From Streptomyces sp. S465 (GTDB lineage: Bacteria > Actinomycetota > Actinomycetes > Streptomycetales > Streptomycetaceae), in assembly GCF_026898115.1 (NCBI RefSeq), contig NZ_CP114036.1, forward strand, positions 7,682,001 through 7,746,000: a DNA stretch of 64,000 nt, given 5' to 3'. Positions 16,554 through 25,100 of this stretch are shown piece after piece. A model generated the notes under the pieces. The model was not told the DNA's origin. It did no database searches and was given only the letters and a program-made list of their open reading frames with translations. The position numbers and the translations under genes were made by a program. The number at the start of each line of letters is the position of its first letter. The stretch's first letter is position 1.

Positions 16554-17609
16554 GTGATCACCACCACGGACCTGACCAAGGTCTACCGCTCACGAGGCCG
16601 CGAGGTAACCGCCCTCGACGGCGTCGATCTGCACGTCCGCGAGGGTGAGGTGTACGGCGTCGTCGGCCAGAGCGGCGCCGGGAAGTCCACCCTCATCCGC
16701 TGTGTCAATCTCCTGGAGCGCCCCACCTCCGGCACGGTCAGCGTGGCCGGTCAGGACCTCACCGCGCTCGCCGGGCGGGGACAAAGGGCGGGCTCCGCGC
16801 TGCGCCAGGCGCGCAGCCGCATCGGCATGGTGTTCCAGCATTTCAACCTGCTCTCCTCGCGCACCGTACGGGACAACGTCGAGCTGCCCCTGGAGATCCT
16901 CGGCGTCTCCGGCAAGGAGCGCACCCGCAAGGCCCTGGAACTGCTGGACCTGGTGGGTCTGGGCGACAAGGCGAAGGCGTACCCGGCACAGCTGTCCGGC
17001 GGCCAGAAGCAGCGCGTCGGCATCGCCCGCGCACTGGCCGGCGACCCCAAGGTGCTGCTGTCGGACGAGGCGACCTCCGCGCTCGACCCCGAGACCACCC
17101 GCTCGATCCTCCAGCTGCTGCGCGACCTCAATGAGCAGCTGGGCCTGACCGTGCTGCTCATCACGCACGAGATGGACGTCGTCAAGACCATCTGCGACTC
17201 GGCCGCGCTGATGCGCGACGGGCGGGTGGTGGAGTCCGGCAAGGTCACCGAGCTGCTGGCCACGCCCGGCTCCGAGCTGGCCCAGGCGCTCTTCCCGGTC
17301 GGCGGGGTGCCCTCGGGCGAGGACCGCACGGTCGTGGACCTCACCTTCCAGGGCGAGGCGGCCACCAAGCCGGTCATCTCCCAGCTGTCCCGTACGTACA
17401 ACATCGACATCTCGATCCTGGGCGCCGCGATGGAGACCGTCGGCGGCCACCAGGTCGGCCGGATGCGGATCGAGCTGCCCGGCCGGTTCGAGGAGAACGT
17501 CGTCCCGATCGGCTTCCTGCGCGAGCAGGGCCTCCAGGTCGATGTGGCGGGGGTCGCCGACGGCCCGCGCGCGAACCCGACCCCGCTGCTCAAGGAGGGC
17601 GCCAAGTGA
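16554..17609 (+). CDS. metN: Methionine ABC transporter ATP-binding protein
   Basis: The 351-residue ATPase subunit powers uptake of D/L-methionine with MetI and MetQ. Walker A is GQSGAGKST (about residue 38), signature LSGGQKQR, Walker B VLLSDEATSALDP and H-loop LLITHEMDVV. The C-terminal ~90 residues (after GSELAQALFP) form a NIL regulatory domain that in MetN binds methionine and inhibits transport. GTG 16554 (protein start ITTTDLTKVY) is used rather than the upstream GTG 16506, which adds non-homologous sequence. The SD is weak. The stop overlaps metI by GTGA. Confidence 0.95.
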   Translation: MITTTDLTKVYRSRGREVTALDGVDLHVREGEVYGVVGQSGAGKSTLIRCVNLLERPTSGTVSVAGQDLTALAGRGQRAGSALRQARSRIGMVFQHFNLLSSRTVRDNVELPLEILGVSGKERTRKALELLDLVGLGDKAKAYPAQLSGGQKQRVGIARALAGDPKVLLSDEATSALDPETTRSILQLLRDLNEQLGLTVLLITHEMDVVKTICDSAALMRDGRVVESGKVTELLATPGSELAQALFPVGGVPSGEDRTVVDLTFQGEAATKPVISQLSRTYNIDISILGAAMETVGGHQVGRMRIELPGRFEENVVPIGFLREQGLQVDVAGVADGPRANPTPLLKEGAK

Positions 17610-18406
17610 CCTGGTCCGAGATGGAGCCCCTGCTGGAACAGGCGTGTTGGGACACCCTCTACATGGTCGGCTGGTCGGCGCTGATCGCCGTCGTCGGCGG
17701 ACTGCCGCTGGGCGTGCTGCTGGTCCTCACCGACCGGGGCGGAGTGCTCCAGAACGTCGTGGTGAACAAGGTCGTCGGGCAGATCGTCAACATCGCGCGC
17801 TCGATGCCGTTCATCATCCTGATGGTCGCCCTGATCTCCTTCACCCGCCTGATCGTGGGCACCACCATCGGCCCCGAGGCCGCGATCGTGCCCCTGGCCA
17901 TCGGCGCCATCCCCTTCTACGCCCGGCTCGTGGAGACCTCGGTGCGCGAGGTGGACGGCGGGCTGGTGGAGGCCGTGCAGTCGATGGGCGGCTCCACCTG
18001 GACCGTCGTCCGCAAGGTGCTGCTGCCCGAGTCGCTGCCCGCGCTGATCTCCAGCGCCACCACCACGATCGTCGCGCTCATCGGCTACTCCGCGATGGCC
18101 GGCACGGTCGGCGCCGGCGGCCTGGGCGACCTGGCGGTCCGCTACGGCTACCAGCGGTTCGAGACCGACCTGATGTGGATCACCGTCGCCATCCTCGCCG
18201 TGGTCATCTCCGTCATCCAGTTCGCGGGCGACCTCGCCGCCCGCGCCCTGTCGCACCGCGGCCGCTCCTCGGTCGTCCCGCGGCTGGTGCTGCTGCGCGG
18301 CCGGGCGACGACCGAGGAGCGGCCCGGAAAGCCCGCCGCGGTCCCGGCGGCGCGAGAGGCCGGGCCCGCCGAGGCCACACCCGTGGAGCCGACCAAGGTC
18401 CCCTGA
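17606..18406 (+). CDS. metI: Methionine ABC transporter permease
   Basis: 266 residues, five or so membrane segments of the MetI type. TLYMVGWSALIAVVGGLPLG begins the core, RSMPFIILMVALISF follows, and the EAA loop ETSVREVDGGLVEAVQSMGG contacts MetN. GYSAMAGTVGAGGLGDLAV is a MetI hallmark. The start GTG 17606 overlaps the metN stop by 4 nt, so the two are coupled. A Pro/Ala/Glu-rich cytosolic tail of ~45 residues after the last helix is longer than in E. coli MetI. Confidence 0.95.
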   Translation: MTWSEMEPLLEQACWDTLYMVGWSALIAVVGGLPLGVLLVLTDRGGVLQNVVVNKVVGQIVNIARSMPFIILMVALISFTRLIVGTTIGPEAAIVPLAIGAIPFYARLVETSVREVDGGLVEAVQSMGGSTWTVVRKVLLPESLPALISSATTTIVALIGYSAMAGTVGAGGLGDLAVRYGYQRFETDLMWITVAILAVVISVIQFAGDLAARALSHRGRSSVVPRLVLLRGRATTEERPGKPAAVPAAREAGPAEATPVEPTKVP

Positions 18407-18493
18407 GCCCCCTCCCGTCCCCCCAACCTCCCGTCCGTATCCCGCTTCGGCACCCGCGGCGGATCCGTGCGCCCCAGAAGAAAGGCACTTTTC

Positions 18494-19315
18494 GTGCGTA
18501 ACACCACCAAGACCGTCACCACCGTCCTCGCCGCCGGCGCGCTCGCCCTCGGCCTCACCGCCTGCGGCGCCGGCTCCTCGGGCGACAAGAACGGCGCCCT
18601 GGTCGTCGCCGCGAGCCCGGTCCCGCACGCGGAGATACTCAACTACGTCAAGGACCACCTGGCCGACAAGGAGGGCCTCAAGCTCGACGTCAGAGAGTTC
18701 ACCGACTACAACACGCCGAACCTCTCCACCCAGGACGGCTCGGTCGACGCCAACTACTTCCAGAACCAGCCCTTCCTCGACGACTTCAACAAGAAGAAGG
18801 GCACCGACATCGTGCCCGTCGTCACCGTGCACCTCGAGCCGCTCGGCCTCTACTCGCACAAGGTGAAGAAGGTCGACGAGCTGGGGAAGGGCGCCACCGT
18901 GGCCGTCCCGAGCGACACGGTCAACGAGGCCCGCGCGCTGAAGCTGCTGGACACGGGCGGCGTCATCAAGCTCAAGAGCGGCGTCGGCAACGAGGCCACC
19001 CCCAAGGACATCGCCGAGAACCCCAAGGGCCTGAAGTTCAAGGAACTGGAGGCCGCCCAGCTGCCGCGCTCGCTCGACGACGTGGACGCCGCGGTCATCA
19101 ACGGCAACTACGCCATCGAGGCGGACCTCAAGCCCGCCAAGGACGCCATCCTCCTGGAATCGGCCAAGAACAACCCCTACGCCAACTTCCTGGCCGTGAA
19201 GAAGGGCAACGAGGACGACCCGCGCGTCAAGAAGCTCGCCAAGCTCCTCACCTCCCCCGAGGTCAAGAAGTTCATCAAGGACAAGTACCAGGGCTCCGTA
19301 CTGGCGTCTTTCTGA
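18494..19315 (+). CDS. metQ: Methionine-binding lipoprotein
   Basis: 273 residues. The signal peptide ends in the lipobox LTACGAGSS, so the mature protein is lipid-anchored on the outer face of the membrane. NlpA/MetQ family segments seen: ALVVAASPVPHAEILNYVKD, REFTDYNTPNLSTQDGSVDA, NYFQNQPFLDDFNKKKG and DAAVINGNYAIEADL. GTG 18494 has AAAGG 9 nt upstream. It lies 87 bp after metI in the same operon and is followed by a 13-bp stem terminator. Confidence 0.95.
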   Translation: MRNTTKTVTTVLAAGALALGLTACGAGSSGDKNGALVVAASPVPHAEILNYVKDHLADKEGLKLDVREFTDYNTPNLSTQDGSVDANYFQNQPFLDDFNKKKGTDIVPVVTVHLEPLGLYSHKVKKVDELGKGATVAVPSDTVNEARALKLLDTGGVIKLKSGVGNEATPKDIAENPKGLKFKELEAAQLPRSLDDVDAAVINGNYAIEADLKPAKDAILLESAKNNPYANFLAVKKGNEDDPRVKKLAKLLTSPEVKKFIKDKYQGSVLASF

Positions 19316-19445
19316 TCCCCGGGTCTTTCCGCTCCCCGGCACACCGATCCCCGGCGTACGCGCACCCCACGGCCGTGATCACCTCGACAATGCCGTGATC
19401 ACCGCAACGATTACGCCAACGTTCCAGCCGCCGGCGGATTCCCGA

Positions 19446-19480
19446 GGCTCCGCATCCGCACCCCAGCCGGATGCGGAGCC
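19446..19480 (+). terminator. Terminator of the metNIQ operon
   Basis: A perfect 13-bp stem GGCTCCGCATCCG / CGGATGCGGAGCC (19446-19458 and 19468-19480) with a 9-nt loop, followed by TTCCGATTC. It begins 130 nt beyond the metQ stop. Confidence 0.8.
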
Positions 19481-19575
19481 TTCCGATTCACCCCCCGTGC
19501 TGCATTTCATCTGCGCGATGCTGCATGCTGGGCCTCTCCACGATCCCGAAACGACTTCCGGTTACGGAGCGGCGC

Positions 19576-20223
19576 ATGACATCCACTTTCCCGGACATCT
19601 CCATCAGCACGGAACGGCTGGTGCTGCGCCCGTTCGAGGAAGCGGACGTACCCGCGCTCGCGGACATGATGAACGACGAACTCGTCATCGCGTGGACCAG
19701 AGCGCCCTACCCGTACAGCCTCGGCGACGCCAGAGACCAGGCACTGCGGCTCGCTCCGGCGGAACGCACCACCGGCCGCGGCATCGTCTTCGCGGTCGCC
19801 GAGTTCCTCACCCAGCGGCTGGTCGGACTGGTGCATCTGCACAACACCGACTGGCGGCTGCTGGCCACCGAGGCCCACTACATCACCGCCCCCTGGGCGC
19901 GCGGTGAGGGCTATGCCTCGGAATCGGTGCTGGCCGTGGCCCGCTGGCTGTTCCAGGACCAGAAGTTCGAGCGGCTGGAGCTGCGCACCGCCGCCGGCAA
20001 CACCGCCTCCCAGCAGGTCGCCCAGAAGATCGGCTGTATCAGCGAGGGCGTGCTGCGCAACGCCTGGATAGCCCGCACCCAGACGGAGGACGGCGGCTGG
20101 ACCGATATGCGCACCGACCTCATTGTCTGGAGCCTCCTCGCCGAGGACCTCGACGGCGCCCCCGACCGGAACTCCGGGCCCGAGGGCTTCGGCGTCTACC
20201 CCAGCTACTCCGACTGGGCCTGA
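19576..20223 (+). CDS. GNAT acetyltransferase, RimJ/RimL type
   Basis: 215 residues. The typical RimJ/RimL layout begins ISTERLVLRPFEEADVPALA. It continues with the acetyl-CoA site ITAPWARGEGYASESVLAVA and RLELRTAAGNTASQQVAQKI, and ends VLRNAWIARTQTEDGGW...DLIVWSLL. GGAG stands 7 nt before ATG 19576. The usual substrates are N-termini of ribosomal proteins or small amines; which one here is unknown. A short hairpin at 20267-20287 (ATCTCCG/CGGAGAT) may end it. The 345-bp gap to cbiET holds no other recognisable gene or B12 element. Confidence 0.88.
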   Translation: MTSTFPDISISTERLVLRPFEEADVPALADMMNDELVIAWTRAPYPYSLGDARDQALRLAPAERTTGRGIVFAVAEFLTQRLVGLVHLHNTDWRLLATEAHYITAPWARGEGYASESVLAVARWLFQDQKFERLELRTAAGNTASQQVAQKIGCISEGVLRNAWIARTQTEDGGWTDMRTDLIVWSLLAEDLDGAPDRNSGPEGFGVYPSYSDWA

Positions 20224-20568
20224 CGCCCCCTCGCCCGCACTCCGCCGGGGCCAGGGCCTCCGACGGATCTCCGCGGCTGACGGAGATACGTCAGAAGGAC
20301 CCTGGATCCGGTGCGTTCGCGCCCTCCGCTCCCTCGGCGCACCACCCCGTGCCCGCCCCCGCTCCGGAGGTCCGGACCAGCCGGGGTACTCTCTCTCCGC
20401 GCTGAGCGCCCGCGACTCGGCCCGCACCCAGGACCGCGACCCGCGCATCGGTGGCGCACCGGCCGCGACCCGCCCGTGACCCCTCACGAGCACCCCCCCG
20501 CGACGCCCGCACCCGACAGACCCGACCCACCACGCACAACCCACCACGCACAGGGGAGAACAAGGACG

Positions 20569-21822
20569 ATGGCCGACCGCGTCACGGTGATCGGTTGGGA
20601 CGGCACCCCGCTCACGGACGCGGCCCGCTCCGCCCTCGGCGCGGCCACCCTCGTGGCCGGCGCCGCCCACCACCTGGCGCTGCCCGAAGTCCCGCCCGGC
20701 GCCGAACGGATCCGGCTCGGCAGCGTCGACCTCGCGGCCCGCAGGATCGCCCAGCACCGTGGCTCCGCCGTGGTCCTGGCCGACGGCGACCCCGGCTTCT
20801 TCGGCGTCGTCCGCGCCCTGCGCGCCCCCGAGCACGGACTCGAGGTCGAGGTCGTCCCCGCCGTCTCCTCCGTCGCCGCCGCCTTCGCACGGGCCGGGAT
20901 GCCCTGGGACGACGCCCAGGTGGTCGTCGCCCACAGCCGCGATCTGCGCCGCGCCGTCAACGTCTGCCGCGCCCACACCAAGGTCGCCGTGCTCACCTCG
21001 CCCGGCGCCGGCCCCGCCGAACTCGCACTGCTCCTCGGCCCGGTCCACCGCACCTTCGTCATCTGCGAGGCCCTGGGCACCGAACGCGAGCGGGTCACCG
21101 TCCTCACCTCCGACAAGGCCGCCGACCACGCCTGGCGCGACCCCAACGTCGTCATCGTCATCGGCGGCTCCGGCGCCACCCCCGCCCCCGGCGGCCCGTC
21201 GGCCGGTGCCGCCCGCGGCGCGCTGTCGGGCGGCGGCTGGATCGCCGGACACGACCCCGGCTACCCGGGCGCCGTCCGCGGCTGGGCGCTGCCCGGACCC
21301 GCGTACGCGACCGTGCTGGGCGAGAGCGAGTCCCCGCAGCTGCGCGCCCTCCAACTCGCCCGGCTCGGCCCCCGCCTGGGCGACCTGGTCTGGGACATCG
21401 GCGCGGGCAGCGGCGCGGCCGCCGTCGAGACCGCCGGGTTCGGCGCCGCCGTCATCGCCGTCGACCGCGACCCGGACGCCTGCGAGCGCACCGCCACCCT
21501 CGCCCGCCGCTTCGCCGTACAGCTCCAGGTCGTCCAGGGTGTCGCCCCCGAGGTGCTGGAGGACCTGCCGGAGCCGGACGTGGTGCGGATCGGCGGCGGG
21601 GGCGCGTCCGTGGTGGCCGCGTGCGCCGCGCGCCGCCCCGAGCGCATCGTCACCCACGCCGCGACCCGCGACGAGGCGGAGGCCATCGGCGCGGCGCTGG
21701 AGGACGGTGGCTACGCCGTCGAATGCGTGCTGTCGCAGTCCGTCGAGTTGGACACCCGGGGCTGGACCGAACGGGAGCGCGCGGTCGCCTTCATGCTCTG
21801 CGGCCACCGCCCGCACCAGTGA
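20569..21822 (+). CDS. cobL: Bifunctional precorrin-6Y C5,15-methyltransferase/decarboxylase (CbiE-CbiT fusion)
   Basis: 417 residues. It methylates C5 and C15 and decarboxylates the C12 acetate of the corrin ring in cobalamin synthesis. The N-terminal CbiE domain (about 1-200) has VTVIGWDGTPL, VVLADGDPGFFGVV and VVPAVSSVAAAFARAGMPWD. The C-terminal CbiT domain (about 235-415) starts GYPGAVRGWALPGPAYATVL and has the SAM site VWDIGAGSGAAAVE and DRDPDACERT. AGGGGAGAACAAGG precedes ATG 20569. It is followed after a 280-bp leader by the BluB-CobT gene. Confidence 0.95.
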   Translation: MADRVTVIGWDGTPLTDAARSALGAATLVAGAAHHLALPEVPPGAERIRLGSVDLAARRIAQHRGSAVVLADGDPGFFGVVRALRAPEHGLEVEVVPAVSSVAAAFARAGMPWDDAQVVVAHSRDLRRAVNVCRAHTKVAVLTSPGAGPAELALLLGPVHRTFVICEALGTERERVTVLTSDKAADHAWRDPNVVIVIGGSGATPAPGGPSAGAARGALSGGGWIAGHDPGYPGAVRGWALPGPAYATVLGESESPQLRALQLARLGPRLGDLVWDIGAGSGAAAVETAGFGAAVIAVDRDPDACERTATLARRFAVQLQVVQGVAPEVLEDLPEPDVVRIGGGGASVVAACAARRPERIVTHAATRDEAEAIGAALEDGGYAVECVLSQSVELDTRGWTERERAVAFMLCGHRPHQ

Positions 21823-21886
21823 TTTTGTCCTTGTGACGTTCGCCCTGAGCTTCGCCCCGGTGACCTGCTCGGGGCATCGCGCGGGG

Positions 21887-22085
21887 TAGGCTGGCGGATC
21901 GTTGTACTGCCAGTACCGCTGCCCGGCGTTCGGCGCTTTATGGGCCAAAGGCCGGAATGTGCCCCTCCCTTGGCGGGGTCGCGGTAGGCAAGGCTCGGGC
22001 GTGTCTACGTGCCGCGCACGGCGCATGCTCGTTCTTGCTCAGGGGGCTTGCTCTCGGCGGTAGGCGGTTGGAAGGAGCACTAGCG
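21887..22085 (+). promoter_or_regulatory. Long structured 5' leader upstream of cobT
   Basis: A -10-like TAGGCT at 21887-21892 would give a leader of about 200 nt before the first ATG. Hairpins visible by eye include GTACT/AGTAC around 21912-21925, GGCC AAA GGCC near 21944-21954, CCCC/GGGG near 21960-21978 and GCCG/CGGC near 22010-22022. No B12 box or other riboswitch core is recognisable. The leader may be a regulatory RNA or merely GC-rich. Exact start unproven. Confidence 0.3.
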
Positions 22086-22106
22086 ATGGGCGAGGGGTAC
22101 GCATGA
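22086..22106 (+). CDS. Six-codon ORF overlapping the cobT start
   Basis: ATG 22086 opens the frame MGEGYA and stops with TGA at 22104-22106, overlapping the cobT ATG by ATGA. It has the better SD of the two (AAGGAG 9 nt upstream at 22071-22076); cobT itself has GAGGGG 5 nt upstream inside this mini-ORF. It could couple cobT translation or be a chance frame. There is no homology to judge by. Confidence 0.3.
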   Translation: MGEGYA

Positions 22107-25100
22107 CCGACACCGGCCAGGTCCCGGGCGAGGGACTGCCGGAGAACGCAGGCGGACGACTCGGACACCCGCACCCGGCGGATGTCCACGCCCCGCCTGC
22201 CGACGCCGGTTACATCGAGCAGCCGCAGCCCGGTGTCCCTCCCGGTGCCGCCTACACCTTCCTCGACGGTCCCGAACACGGCGGCGAGGAGGACGATCTG
22301 CTGCTGATGCCGGGCGCCCAGGGCGCCTGGAGCGAGCAGCAGGCCCAGTACCAGACCGGGGCGTACGAGCCGGGAGTGCTCAACCCGGGGGTGCCCGACC
22401 CGGGCGCCGCCCCGTACGCCGATGCCCAGATGCCCGAACCACAGCCCGTGGTGGAACAGCCCGCACCGCAGCCGGCCCCCGCCCCGGCCGCGTACGCGGC
22501 GCCCGCCGCCCCCGCCCGGCGGCCGCTCCACTTGGGCCCGCCGGTGCCCGACACCTCCACCAGCGGCGTGGTGCGTTCGCTGGCCGACCGGGGCCCGGCG
22601 GCGGGTCGGCACGCCGCGCCCGTACGCCAGCCGGAGCCCCAGGCCGCGCCGCAGCCCGAGCCCGAGTACGGGGCGGGGCCCCGGCACGGCGCCCCGGCGC
22701 CTGAGCAACCGGGGATGGCCGAGCAGCAGTACGCCGGGCCCGAGCAGTACGCCGGAGCGGAGCAGTACGCCGGGCCCGAGCAGTTCGCCGGGGCTGAGCA
22801 GTTCGCCGGAGCGGAGCAGTACGCCGGGCCCGAGCAGTTCGCGGGGGCCGAGCAACAGCAGCAGTTTGTCGCCGCCGACCCATTCGCCGGACCCGAGCAG
22901 CCCGTCCTGCCCGAGCAGCCTCTGACGGTCGACTACTCCACCGCGCCCCAGTACGCGGCCGGGCCGCAGTACTTCACCCCGCAGCCCGACGACCCGAGCA
23001 GACTGCCCGGTCCCCAGCTCGCGGACCTCCCGCACCTGGTCGATGCCCCGCAGCCGGGGGACGCCTGGGACTCCACGCCGCCGGTACAGCAGGCCGAGCC
23101 CGCGCCCGCGCCCGCAGAAACGGTCGGTCCGGCCGGGGAGCCCCAGGCCGTGGAGACGCCCGAAGCGGAGCCCGCTCCCCAGCAGTTCGCCCAGCCCGAG
23201 GCGGTGGCGCCGGAGGCGCAGCCGACCGCGATGGACCAGGTGATGGACCAGGGGTACGTGGACCCCGCCGTCGCGGACCCGCACCAGGCGGGCGCGACCA
23301 TCCCGGCCCAGGCCGGGGCGCCCGTCATGGAGCCCGCCCCGCAGGCCGTCCCGGCCGCGGAGCAGGTCGTCGACATCCCGGCCCAGGCCCAGGCCGAGCC
23401 CGTCGCTGCCCCGGTCGCGGAGGCCGCACCGGAGATCCCGGCACAGGTGTCCCATGAGCCGGTCGCGGAACCGGCGCCGCAGGAGCAGGCCGCCACCGAG
23501 GAGCCCCAAGCCCCCGTCGCGGAGGCCGCCGTCGCGGAGGCCGCTCAGCAACTTCCGGAGCAGCCCGCAGAATCGGCGGAGCCGACCGCCGTGGACCCGG
23601 GCCACTCGATAGTGGCCGACGAGACGCCCCAGCAGGCGGCGCCCGCCGAGCCGGAGGCCGAGCCCGCGACGCCGGAGGAGGCCCCCGCCGAGGCGCAGCA
23701 GCCGGAGTCCGAGCCGACCGCCACCGAGGAGGCGGCCCCCGAAGCCGCGGCCGAGGCCCCCGAGACCGAAGCGGCGGCCACTCCCGCCGCCGGATCCGCC
23801 GAGAACGAAGCCCCCGAGGCAGAGGCTCAGCCCACCGCACCCGAGACCACGGCCCCCCAGGACGAGGCCACCCAGCCCGAGGCCGGGTCCGCCGAGCCGG
23901 AAGCCGGGGCCGCCGAGCCGGAGGCTGCTGAGGCCGAGACCAGTGCCCCGGAGGCCGTTGAGGCCGAGGCCGGTGGTCCGGACGCGGGTGCATCGGAGGC
24001 CGCTGAGCCGGAGGCCACGGCACCTCAGGGCGAGGTCACCCAGTCCGAGAGCGCCGGGCCCGCAGCCGTCGGGCCCGAGGTCGAGTCCGCTGAATCGGTG
24101 GCGGCTGAGCCGGAGGCCGTTGAGGCCGTTGAGGCCGGGGCCGGTGGCCCGGACGCGGGCGCCTCGGACGCAGAGCCCGAGGCCGCAGCCTCCCAGGGTG
24201 AAGCCGCCCAGTCCGATGCCACGGTGCCGGAAGCCGCCGAGCCCGAGGCGGGGGCCGCCGAACCGGTGGCCACGGAGCCGGAGGCCGCTGGGCCGGAGGC
24301 TGCTGAGGCCGAGACCAGTGCCCCGGAGGCCACGGTGTCCGCAGTCGCCGAGTCCGAGGCCACGACGCCTCAGAGCGAGGTCACCCAGTCCGAGAGCGCC
24401 GGGCCCGAGGCCGCCCAGCCCGAGGCCGGGGCCGCTGAATCGGTGGCCGCTGAACCGGAGGCCGTTGAGGCCGGGGCCGGTGGCCCGGACGCGGGCGCCT
24501 CGGACGCAGAGCCCGAGGCCGCAGCCCCCCAGGGTGAAGGCGCCGAGCCCGAGGCGGGGGCCGCCGAACCGGTGGCCACGGAGCCGGAGGCCGCTGGGCC
24601 GGAGGCTGCTGAGGCCGAGACCAGTGCCCCGGAGGCCACGGTGTCCGCAGTCGCCGAGTCCGAGGCCACGACGCCCCAGGGCGAGGTCACCCAGTCCGAG
24701 AGCGCCGGGCCCGAGGCCGCCCAGCCCGAGGCCGGGGTCGCCGAACCAGAAGCCACACAGCCGGAAGCTGCCGAACCCGAGGCCGGAACCACCGGACCGG
24801 AGGCCGTCGCTCCGGAAGCTGAGCCCGAGACCGGCGAGACCGAGCCCGAGACCGGCGAGACCGAGCCCGAGACCGGCGAGACCGAGCCCGAGGCCGCCGA
24901 ACCCGAGACCGCCGAGCCCGAGGCCGGCGCCCCGGAAGCCACGCAGCCCGCAGCCGTCGGCCCCGAGGCGACCGAGCCCGCGGCCGCCGACCCCGAAGCC
25001 GCCACCCCCGTAGCCGCTGCCCCCGGCGCTACCGCTCCCGAAACGGACCCCACCCCGGCGGCCCCGGCGGCGGACACCCAGTCCGCGCCGGCCGCCAACC

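Noticed and set aside
16751..19342. An 863-codon minus-strand frame opposite metNIQ
   Set aside because: Antisense shadow of three recognisable transporter genes.
21823..22085. Cobalamin riboswitch upstream of cobT (or in the cbiET leader 20224-20568)
   Set aside because: No B12 box or typical flanking stems can be found in either gap; left as an unexplained leader instead. An Infernal search would be decisive.
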